DNA of 6,170 bases from Halomonas halophila. Its GTDB lineage: Bacteria; Pseudomonadota; Gammaproteobacteria; Pseudomonadales; Halomonadaceae. Below the pieces are notes generated by a model that saw only the letters and a list, made by a program, of their open reading frames with translations, ran no database searches and was not told where the DNA came from. Position 1 is the stretch's first letter; every line of letters starts with the position of its first letter. This document shows, piece after piece, positions 1-4,743 of this stretch. Made by a program: the position numbers and the translations under genes. The stretch spans positions 1 to 6,170 of the forward strand of contig DJIP01000090.1 of the NCBI GenBank assembly GCA_002433675.1. Reading direction: 5' to 3'.

Positions 1-1
1 G

Positions 2-820
2 GGCTGTGCCCGGGGCGAGCTGGGGGTAGCGCTCGGTCAGTGCATGTTCACTCGCCTCGGCGACCCCGACCTGGCGGCGATCGACAGTCGCCTTGCGGAC
101 TACCGTGAGCTTGAGCGCGCAGGCAGCGCCGAAGCGCTCGGCGACCTCAAGGTGTATCTGTGGCACGGTGAGGACGATGGCACCATCGATCCCGACGTCG
201 GCCACGCCGCCGCCCGACAATGGCGTGACTGGCTCACCGACGACGACCAACTGAAGGCGGTGTTTCAGGAAGGCGCAGGGCACGGCTGGCCGGTGCTTGA
301 CGCCACCGGCGAGGTGGACCTGGCCGACTGCGAAGAGGGCGGTGCGCCCTTCCTGCTCGACTGCCGCCTGGATCTCGCCGGCGAGTCGTTGGGCTGGTGG
401 TGGGACGATCTGGCGCCTGCCGGCGAGGCCGACGACCAGCGCCTGCTGGCCTTCGACCAGAGCGAGTTCGACGCCAAGGGACTCGCCGACACTGGCTTTG
501 TCTATCTGCCGAAGCAGTGCGAGAGCGGCGACTGCGCACTGGTGGTGGCGCTGCATGGCTGCCAGATGGGCGTGGACGACGATGAAGGCACAGCGACGCC
601 GTTCACCCGGGCAAGCGGCCTGAACCGTTACGCCGAGAGCAACGATCTGGTGGTGCTCTATCCCCAGGCCGAGGCCAGCCTGGCCAATCCCAAGGGATGC
701 TGGGACTGGTGGGGCTTCAGCGAGAGCACCTGGCAGCGTGATCCTTTGCATGACAGCCGAGAGGGCCGCCAGGTCAGCGCCATGATGCGCATGGTCGACA
801 GGCTGCAGGAAGCGCCCTGA
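2..820 (+). CDS. PHB depolymerase-family esterase, circularly permuted type (5'-truncated by window edge)
   Basis: The reading frame is open from base 2, before the first ATG at 44, and the residues before that ATG (GCARGELGVALGQC) fit the family, so the true start lies outside the window. The visible part is the C-terminal ~270 residues of a secreted-type poly(3-hydroxybutyrate) depolymerase/esterase with an alpha/beta-hydrolase fold. Segments run in this order: WHGEDDGTID (the second Asp, bases 176-178, is the likely catalytic Asp), GAGHGWP (His at 281-283, likely catalytic), a Cys pair flanking EEGGAPFLLD, then FDQSEF, VALHGCQMG (oxyanion-hole strand), LNRYAESNDLVVLYPQ and NPKGCWDWWGF. In ordinary PHB esterases HGC precedes the nucleophile, Asp and His. 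Here it follows Asp and His, as in the circularly permuted Penicillium funiculosum-type enzyme. The nucleophile Ser motif should lie upstream of the window. Substrate (extracellular PHB or another short-chain polyester) is inferred from family. Confidence 0.88.
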   Translation, partial: GCARGELGVALGQCMFTRLGDPDLAAIDSRLADYRELERAGSAEALGDLKVYLWHGEDDGTIDPDVGHAAARQWRDWLTDDDQLKAVFQEGAGHGWPVLDATGEVDLADCEEGGAPFLLDCRLDLAGESLGWWWDDLAPAGEADDQRLLAFDQSEFDAKGLADTGFVYLPKQCESGDCALVVALHGCQMGVDDDEGTATPFTRASGLNRYAESNDLVVLYPQAEASLANPKGCWDWWGFSESTWQRDPLHDSREGRQVSAMMRMVDRLQEAP

Positions 821-876
821 GCGCGGCAAAGGATTTGCCAAGCGCGTGGGCAGGTTGAGCGCCTTCGGCAGGCGAC

Positions 877-900
877 AGCAGGCGCCCTGAGGCGCCTGCT
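877..900. terminator. Hairpin between convergent genes, probable terminator
   Basis: A perfect 10-bp stem (AGCAGGCGCC / GGCGCCTGCT) closes a CTGA loop, 57 bases after the esterase stop and 29 bases after the end of the SCO gene on the other strand. Only two T residues follow on the plus strand and there is no T-run on the minus strand, so it is not a textbook intrinsic terminator. Its position between converging genes suggests it ends or protects both transcripts. Confidence 0.5.
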
Positions 901-928
901 TGGCGAGAAGCCCAGGCTTGGCCGGAAG

Positions 929-1555
929 TCAGTTCAATGCCCGATCCAACGCCGCCAAGAGCGGCCCCGGGGTCGGTGCGTGCAATACCCGCTCGATGAT
1001 CTCGCCCTTGGCGTCCACCAGGTAGAGCGAGGCCGAGTGGTCCACCAGATACTCCACGGCGGACTCCGGCGTCTCGACCTTGCGCCAGACGACGCCATAG
1101 CGCTCGCCGATATCGGCAAGCTCGGCCTGGCTGCCGGTGGCGCCGACGAAGTCGTCACCGAAGGCCTCAAGGTACTCCGACAGCCGCTCCAGGGTGTCAC
1201 GCTCGGGGTCCACCGAAATCATCAACGGCACCACCCGCCGACGCTGGTCCTCGGGAAGTGCCTGGCGCGCCTGGCGCACCACTGCCAGGCTCATGGGGCA
1301 GACGTCGGGACACCAGGTGTAGCCAAAGAAGATTACCGCCAGCTGGTCATCATCGAGATCACTCAACGAAAAGTCGCCCACGGTTGACGCCAGCTGTATT
1401 TCACCGGCGACCAGTCCGTCCTGCGCGGCGGGCTGCCAGGGCTTGAAGGTCCACAACAGGGCCGCCGCCAGCATCACCACCGCCGCCAGTACCAGCCCCA
1501 GGGTCCGTCGGTCGACGCCGAATCGTTGTTGCTGCTGTCGTTGCCGTCGTGTCAT
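929..1555 (-). CDS. SCO1/SenC family copper chaperone for cytochrome c oxidase
   Basis: The 208-residue protein belongs to the SCO1/SenC/PrrC thioredoxin-fold family, which delivers copper to the CuA site of cytochrome c oxidase on the periplasmic side of the inner membrane. A basic N-terminus is followed by one membrane anchor at about residues 18-35 (TLGLVLAAVVMLAAALLW). The copper-binding CPDVC motif places Cys at 82 and 86 after FFGYTW. The third ligand is His173 in VDHSASLYLVD. ISVDPERDT (113-121) is also a family signature. Length and motif spacing are normal, so it should be functional. Its ATG overlaps the stop of the upstream gene as ATGA, with GGAG about 10 bases before the start, indicating an operon with translational coupling. 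No cytochrome oxidase genes lie in the window. Confidence 0.95.
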   Translation of the reverse strand: MTRRQRQQQQRFGVDRRTLGLVLAAVVMLAAALLWTFKPWQPAAQDGLVAGEIQLASTVGDFSLSDLDDDQLAVIFFGYTWCPDVCPMSLAVVRQARQALPEDQRRRVVPLMISVDPERDTLERLSEYLEAFGDDFVGATGSQAELADIGERYGVVWRKVETPESAVEYLVDHSASLYLVDAKGEIIERVLHAPTPGPLLAALDRALN

Positions 1556-2073
1556 GGCAGGGTTCGCTCCACGTCCAGATCGAAGGTGCTCCCGAGACGC
1601 CCACGTGGCGCATCGAAGCTGACCCGGGCACGCCAGGTCATTCGCTCACTGGTGCAGATGCCGAGCTGCCCCGCCCCCTGAAAGCGACCCGGCTCGCCGC
1701 CTTGCACGGCGTCGAGATGGAAGCGATGCTCGCCCATGTCCATGCCGACCCCTTCGAACACCACTCGGACGTTCTGCGCTTCAACGCCGTCGACGCGCAC
1801 TTCGAGGGGCAGCGTCTCCAGCGGGCGAACGTCGCCCTCCACCGGAATCGCCAGGGTCAGCCGCTCACCCTCCTCGAGACCGACGCCGCAGGGCCCCTGG
1901 TGCAGGTCGCAGCCGGACGCGGCCGGATACCAGGTCGTCTCCTGGTGATCGCCAAGCTCGTAGCGCAGCAGGTACCATAGGGCGATCAGCAAGGTGACCA
2001 CGGTCACCGTGATCAGCAGGCGAAGCCGAGGACGACGGGCGCCGCGCGAGGCTGGGGACTGGCGCGAATGCAT
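1552..2073 (-). CDS. Membrane-anchored periplasmic protein of unknown function, coupled to SCO1
   Basis: I do not recognise a named family for this 173-residue protein. A very basic N-terminus (residues 1-18) precedes one membrane segment at about 19-36 (LLITVTVVTLLIALWYLL), so the remainder should be periplasmic. That domain looks beta-rich and carries a Cys pair (55 and 62, GCDLHQGPC), a GVGMDMG motif (Met111 and Met113) followed by histidines 116 and 119, and a CTSERM segment (Cys140, Met145). Clustered Met, Cys and His in a periplasmic protein, together with its ATGA overlap with the SCO gene, suggest copper handling or cytochrome oxidase maturation; this is inference. I chose the ATG at 2073, with GGAGG 12 bases upstream, over a TTG at 2124 whose extra 17 residues look non-coding. 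It resembles hypothetical proteins I recall next to SCO genes in other gammaproteobacteria. Confidence 0.8.
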   Translation of the reverse strand: MHSRQSPASRGARRPRLRLLITVTVVTLLIALWYLLRYELGDHQETTWYPAASGCDLHQGPCGVGLEEGERLTLAIPVEGDVRPLETLPLEVRVDGVEAQNVRVVFEGVGMDMGEHRFHLDAVQGGEPGRFQGAGQLGICTSERMTWRARVSFDAPRGRLGSTFDLDVERTLP

Positions 2074-2142
2074 GTCGGAGGGCGGCCTCCAAAGGGAATG
2101 GGCGTAGGGTAAGCTTATCAGCAAAACTCCGACGTCCCCTGC

Positions 2143-2155
2143 GCGACAATGTCGC
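2143..2155. promoter_or_regulatory. Short palindrome in the divergent intergenic region
   Basis: GCGACA-A-TGTCGC is a perfect 6-bp inverted repeat around one base. It lies between the divergent SCO-unit and AEC permease genes (2074-2230), 70 bases before the former and 75 bases before the latter. Position and symmetry fit an operator for a dimeric regulator, but I recognise no known consensus. No convincing -35/-10 pair is visible in this interval on either strand; TTGCTC (2172-2177) with TATTCA (2194-2199) is only a weak candidate for the permease. Confidence 0.25.
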
Positions 2156-2219
2156 AGCCGTCAACGCGCGCTTGCTCACCCTCTACGGAGCACTATTCAG
2201 CCACCGGCCTCGCCCGGAC

Positions 2220-2224
2220 AAGGA
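2220..2224 (+). promoter_or_regulatory. Ribosome binding site of the AEC permease
   Basis: AAGGA lies six bases before the ATG at 2231 and fixes that start. No in-frame alternative further upstream has a comparable site. Confidence 0.65.
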
Positions 2225-2230
2225 ACGTAC

Positions 2231-3142
2231 ATGGCCTCCATCACTGCGGCCCTGGGCCCGCTTTTTCTGCTTATCCTGCTCGGCGCCGTGCTGGGTGTCG
2301 GACGCATCCCCGGAGGGGACTTCTGGGCGCGCATGGAGCGCCTGATCTACTTTTTGCTGTTTCCCGCCATGCTGGTGGCGACCCTGGCCAGGGCGGACAT
2401 CAGCCAGGTACCCGTGGCCAGGCTCGCCCTGGTGCTGCTGGGCACCATGCTGGTGCTCTCCGCCCTGCTGTGGTGGCTCAAGCCCCGTCTGAAGCTCGAC
2501 GCCGCCGCCTTTACCTCGGTCTTCCAGGGCGCGGTGCGCTTCAACACCTATGTCGGCGTCGCCGGTGCCGCTGCGCTGCATGGTCCCCAGGGCGCCACGG
2601 TGGCAGCGGTGGCCCTGGCGCTGATGATTCCCACGGTCAACGTGCTGTGCGTGCTGACCTTTATCGCCTCGGGCACTCTCGGCCGCTCAGGTCTATGGCG
2701 CTCACTGCTCGCCCTGGCCCAGAACCCGCTGATCCTCGCCTGCCTGATCGGCATCGGGCTCAATCTCTCGGGTATCGGCCTGCCGGGCTGGTCGGCGGGC
2801 ACCCTGGAGCTGCTGGGGCGGGCGGCGCTGCCGCTGGGGCTGGTAGCGGTGGGAGTGGCGCTGCGGCCCCAGGCCCTGCTGAGGCGCGATCTTGGCCTGT
2901 GGGTCTCGAGCCTGGTCAAGCTGGTGCTGATGCCGGCGCTGGTGCTGGTGCTGGCGTGGCTACTGGGCCTCGACCCTGTCAGCCAGGATGTGGCGCTGCT
3001 GTACGCCGCCCTGCCCACCGCCACCTCTGCCTATATCCTGGCACGCCAGCTGGGCGGTGACGCAGAGCTGATGGCCGGACTGATCACCGCCCAGACCCTG
3101 GCGGCGATGATCACCCTGCCGCTGTGGATGCAGCTTACCTGA
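2231..3142 (+). CDS. AEC family (auxin efflux carrier-like) permease
   Basis: The 303-residue, very hydrophobic protein has the length and about ten membrane segments usual for the AEC/PIN-like family of inner-membrane transporters, whose bacterial members move small organic anions such as malate. Family landmarks: an N-terminal helix followed by a basic loop and LIYFLLFPAMLVATLA (about 37-52), FNTYVGVAGAAALHG in the first half (about 104-118), LGRAALPLGLVAVGVALRP in the second half (about 195-213), and the C-terminal LPTATSAYILARQLGGDAEL followed by ITAQTLAAMITLPLW. The substrate cannot be told from sequence. It stands alone on its strand. It is divergent from the SCO unit and is followed after 38 bases by the sRNA region, with no clear terminator of its own. 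Confidence 0.92.
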   Translation: MASITAALGPLFLLILLGAVLGVGRIPGGDFWARMERLIYFLLFPAMLVATLARADISQVPVARLALVLLGTMLVLSALLWWLKPRLKLDAAAFTSVFQGAVRFNTYVGVAGAAALHGPQGATVAAVALALMIPTVNVLCVLTFIASGTLGRSGLWRSLLALAQNPLILACLIGIGLNLSGIGLPGWSAGTLELLGRAALPLGLVAVGVALRPQALLRRDLGLWVSSLVKLVLMPALVLVLAWLLGLDPVSQDVALLYAALPTATSAYILARQLGGDAELMAGLITAQTLAAMITLPLWMQLT

Positions 3143-3208
3143 GGGGCCGGCCCAGGCGAGGCCAGGCGAGACCAGCTCAGGCTTTATTAAAAAAGATTCT
3201 CGTTTGTG

Positions 3209-3238
3209 TTGACGGATCAAATGAGAATGATTTACGCT
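3209..3238 (+). promoter_or_regulatory. Promoter of sRNA copy 1
   Basis: TTGACG (3209-3214) and TACGCT (3233-3238) are separated by 18 bases and conserved exactly in copy 2. The spacer bases nearest the -35 have diverged between copies, so conservation of the hexamers is informative. An A/T-rich tract at 3184-3197 could serve as an UP element. Expected transcription start is near 3245. Confidence 0.7.
3217..3235 (+). promoter_or_regulatory. Fur-box-like operator, copy 1
   Basis: Aligned with the 19-bp Fur consensus (GATAATGATAATCATTATC), this segment matches at 12 positions, including the core AATGAGAATGATT. It fills the spacer and touches the -10, where bound Fur-Fe(II) would block RNA polymerase. 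An inverted partial site, ATTCTCGTT (reverse AACGAGAAT, 3196-3204), lies upstream of the -35 and is conserved in copy 2. This suggests repression when iron is replete and release when it is scarce. Confidence 0.65.
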
Positions 3239-3244
3239 GAGGTT

Positions 3245-3360
3245 GTCGGCGTTGATGAGTCGCCGGCGCCAGATACCAGACATTGCCAGTCGCTATCTGG
3301 TTTCTCCTCCTCATTGCTAGTCACGGTCCTTTCGCCGCTTCCCTCTGGAAGCGGCTTTTT
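3245..3360 (+). ncRNA. PrrF/RyhB-like iron-responsive small RNA, copy 1
   Basis: This is a predicted ~116-nt trans-acting sRNA bounded by a promoter with a Fur-like box and an intrinsic terminator. After a 5' segment, a stem CCAGATA (3269-3275) / TATCTGG (3294-3300) encloses CATTGCCAGTCGC. A pyrimidine-rich, probably single-stranded stretch follows (TTTCTCCTCC, 3301-3310), then CATTGCTAGTCAC and GG (3312-3326), then the terminator. TCTCCTC followed by a TCACGG element resembles, from memory, the conserved target-pairing core of Pseudomonas PrrF1/PrrF2, which are also tandem, near-identical, Fur-controlled and about 110-116 nt. CUCCUCCU can pair with Shine-Dalgarno sequences. By analogy it would repress mRNAs of iron-using proteins, probably with Hfq. 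The exact 5' end is estimated from the promoter. Confidence 0.82.
3334..3360 (+). terminator. Intrinsic terminator of sRNA copy 1
   Basis: A perfect 9-bp GC-rich stem (GCCGCTTCC / GGAAGCGGC) with a CTCT loop runs directly into a run of five T residues. Such a terminator also supplies the Hfq-binding U-tail of many sRNAs. Confidence 0.9.
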
Positions 3361-3535
3361 CATGGCCGCTTGGTTCGGTCCCGCTCCGGTGTCCCTTCAC
3401 CTCGTTGCTCACGACGTCCTGCCACCGCTTCATTCCGCCATCCCAATCCACCGCCTTGTTCCGCCTGCTGCCCCGGCACCGCCCCTGCATGGATTCCCCC
3501 TTGGCAGAAAGCCAGCGAGGGTGAGCGAAAACATC
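3361..3535. other. Spacer between the sRNA copies
   Basis: No gene, promoter or terminator is convincing here. One part (about 3385-3431) resembles the sRNA core and terminator 5' arm with gaps and could be a decayed fragment of a third copy; no hairpin or T-run accompanies it. A read-through transcript of both sRNAs would include this spacer. Confidence 0.4.
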
Positions 3536-3563
3536 GCCTTAATAAAAAATATTCTCGTTACGC

Positions 3564-3593
3564 TTGACGAAGAAAATGAGAATGATTTACGCT
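3564..3593 (+). promoter_or_regulatory. Promoter of sRNA copy 2
   Basis: TTGACG (3564-3569), an 18-base spacer and TACGCT (3588-3593) repeat the copy 1 arrangement. A/T-rich sequence at 3539-3552 precedes it. Expected start is near 3600. Each sRNA therefore appears to be its own transcription unit. Confidence 0.7.
3572..3590 (+). promoter_or_regulatory. Fur-box-like operator, copy 2
   Basis: This segment matches the 19-bp Fur consensus at 14 positions (GAAAATGAGAATGATTTAC), better than copy 1, so this copy may be repressed more tightly. As in copy 1 it overlaps the spacer and the start of the -10, and the inverted partial site ATTCTCGTT (3551-3559) lies upstream. Confidence 0.7.
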
Positions 3594-3599
3594 GAAGTT

Positions 3600-3716
3600 G
3601 TCGGCGTTGATGAGCCGCCGACACCAGATACCAGACATTGCCAGTCGCTATCTGGTTTCTCCTCCTCATTGCTAGTCACGGTCCTTTCACCGCTCCCCCG
3701 GGAGCGGTTTTCTTTT
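3600..3716 (+). ncRNA. PrrF/RyhB-like iron-responsive small RNA, copy 2
   Basis: Predicted ~117-nt sRNA, near-identical paralogue of the 3245-3360 RNA. The stem-loop (CCAGATA 3624-3630 / TATCTGG 3649-3655), the pyrimidine stretch and CATTGCTAGTCAC (3667-3679) are unchanged. The differences fall in the 5' segment (3615, 3621, 3623) and around the terminator. The base before the stem is A instead of G, turning a G-U closing pair into A-U. Keeping two copies with identical seeds is typical of dose-additive sRNAs such as PrrF1/PrrF2 or Qrr. The RNA ends convergently with the lysR gene, whose stop is about 85 bases away. Confidence 0.82.
3689..3716 (+). terminator. Intrinsic terminator of sRNA copy 2
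   Basis: The stem ACCGCTCCC / GGGAGCGGT (9 bp as written; the innermost pairs must open to make a loop) is followed by TTTCTTTT. Relative to copy 1, the outermost pair changed G-C to A-T and an internal pair changed T-A to C-G, so pairing is maintained by paired substitutions. Confidence 0.9.
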
Positions 3717-3802
3717 GTCTGGCCATCGACGCTGCTGGCCAACCTCGCCCCCAAGGCGGTGCCTCCTGCTCGTCTCACCGCTCCCGCTCTCGTTGGTTCA
3801 TC

Positions 3803-4732
3803 TCAGCCCAGCGCCAGCGGCCTGGCCTCGCGGTTGTTCGCAGCCCAGGGACCGGCTCCGCTCAGGCGCTGGCGCAAGAGCCCCGCCAGGGCTTCCACCG
3901 CCGGCCAGGAGGCCGCGGCGATGCGCCGGCTAAAGTACAGGCAGGCATCACTGGTACCTAGATGCGGCAATCCCTCGGCCTCATCCAGCACGCGCATGCG
4001 CGGCGTCAGCCGCTGACGATCGAGGATGCTCACGGCCAGGCCGACTTCCACGGCCTTTTCCACCGCATGGATGCTGGTACTGGTGAAGACCGCGTACCAG
4101 TCGCGGCCCTGGCTCTCCAGGGCCTCGACCCCAAGCGAGCGGAATGGGCAGTCCAGCGGATGCAGCGCCAGCGGCAACGGCGCCTCGTCGGCGACGCGAA
4201 ACTCACGGGACGCCGCCCACACCGGCGAGGTCTGCCACAGCGTCTCGCCATTGGTCAGCTGATGCGGACGGTCCAGCGCCACCGCCAGTGACAGCTCACC
4301 GCGCTCCAGGCGCCGGGCCAGCTCTCCGCTGGGCGCCGTGACCGCCTCGAGCAGTACATTGGGGTGGCTGGCCAGAAAGTCAGGCAACACCTGCTCGACC
4401 AGATGCGGGGCGTACCCCTCCGGCATGCCGAAGCGCACCCGTCCGCTGAGCCCCTGTCCGGTAAGTCGCGCCACCAGGCCGTCGTGCTGGCGCAGCAGCT
4501 CACGCGCCTCCTGCAGCAAGGCCTCGCCGGCCGGCGACGGCGACACCCCGCGCGGCCCACGGATCAGCAGGCGCGCATCGAGACGCTGCTCGAGGCGCTT
4601 GATCTGCATGCTCAAGGCACTGACGGTGCGATGTCGCAACTCCGCCGCTGCCGCCAGACTGCCTTGCTGGGCCACCGTCACAAAGCTGCGCAGCGCCTCC
4701 AGATCCAGCGCCGCTCCCGTGTTCTCGGTCAT
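3803..4732 (-). CDS. LysR-type transcriptional regulator
   Basis: The 309-residue length is normal for a LysR-type regulator. The N-terminal winged helix-turn-helix runs from LDLEALRSFVTVAQQGSLAAAAE (9-31) through VSALSMQIKRLEQRLDARLLIRG (37-59), with FTPAG-like SPSPAGEALL after it. A linker helix leads to the effector-binding domain starting near GRVRFGMPEGYAP, with GELSLAVAL and a late VGLAVSILDRQ segment. The ATG at 4732 is chosen because GGGGAG lies five bases upstream. An upstream ATG at 4789 would place the palindrome at 4766-4782 inside the coding region. It is transcribed away from the EamA exporter, the classic arrangement for a LysR regulator and its target, so it probably controls that gene and itself. 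The effector is unknown. Confidence 0.93.
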   Translation of the reverse strand: MTENTGAALDLEALRSFVTVAQQGSLAAAAELRHRTVSALSMQIKRLEQRLDARLLIRGPRGVSPSPAGEALLQEARELLRQHDGLVARLTGQGLSGRVRFGMPEGYAPHLVEQVLPDFLASHPNVLLEAVTAPSGELARRLERGELSLAVALDRPHQLTNGETLWQTSPVWAASREFRVADEAPLPLALHPLDCPFRSLGVEALESQGRDWYAVFTSTSIHAVEKAVEVGLAVSILDRQRLTPRMRVLDEAEGLPHLGTSDACLYFSRRIAAASWPAVEALAGLLRQRLSGAGPWAANNREARPLALG

Positions 4733-4737
4733 CGTTG

Positions 4738-4743
4738 CTCCCC
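4738..4743 (-). promoter_or_regulatory. Ribosome binding site of the lysR-type gene
   Basis: GGGGAG on the minus strand sits five bases before the ATG at 4732 and decides that start over the ATG at 4789. The bases just upstream and overlapping its first G read CCAGATAG, complementary to CTATCTGG in both sRNAs (3293-3300 and 3648-3655). Confidence 0.7.

Larger units (their letters stand above)
3181..3360 (+). repeat. Tandem duplication unit, copy 1 (promoter + sRNA + terminator)
   Basis: This segment matches 3536-3716 at a constant offset of 355 bases without gaps up to the terminator loop. From 3221 to 3339 only five of 119 bases differ (3241, 3260, 3266, 3268, 3334). From 3269 to 3333 the copies are identical. 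Upstream of 3219 similarity falls, but ATTCTCGTT (3196-3204), an A-tract and TTGACG (3209-3214) are kept. The pattern is of an old duplication in which promoter elements and RNA core are under selection. Confidence 0.92.
3536..3716 (+). repeat. Tandem duplication unit, copy 2 (promoter + sRNA + terminator)
   Basis: Second member of the 355-base-offset duplication described for 3181-3360. It shares the A/T tract, ATTCTCGTT (3551-3559), the -35 and -10 hexamers, the Fur-like box, the identical 65-nt RNA core and a terminator whose stem has changed in a compensatory way. Confidence 0.92.

Noticed and set aside
2074..2124. TTG start at 2124 for the membrane protein upstream of SCO
   Set aside because: There is no Shine-Dalgarno before it, and the added 17 residues precede rather than extend the basic membrane-anchor N-terminus. 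ATG at 2073 is preferred.
2149..3060. Open frame of 303 codons in another frame of the AEC permease
   Set aside because: Its low-complexity Ala/Gly/Arg-rich product is typical of out-of-frame reading in GC-rich DNA, whereas the 2231 frame has AEC signatures and a ribosome binding site.
3144..3153. GGGCCGGCCC palindrome after the AEC stop as a terminator
   Set aside because: It has no loop and no T-run follows, so it does not fit an intrinsic terminator.
3206..3595. Open frame of 129 codons running through sRNA copy 1, the spacer and the copy 2 promoter
   Set aside because: It would start inside the copy 1 promoter, has no ribosome binding site, and crosses an intrinsic terminator and a second promoter. 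Sequence conservation follows the RNA elements, not this frame.
3181..3716. The 355-base tandem duplication as a mobile element or CRISPR-like array
   Set aside because: There are only two full units, no terminal inverted repeats, target-site duplications or transposase, and conservation is confined to promoter, RNA core and terminator.
3717..3802. GCCTCCTGCTCGTCTCACCG (3758-3777) after copy 2 as another decayed sRNA core
   Set aside because: Only short C/T-rich words match, without the ATTGC motif or a hairpin. This is weaker than the 3401-3431 case and compatible with chance.
3564..4016. Open frame of 150 codons across sRNA copy 2 and the 3' end of the lysR-type gene
   Set aside because: It begins in the copy 2 -35 element, lacks a ribosome binding site, and its second half is antisense to the LysR effector domain.
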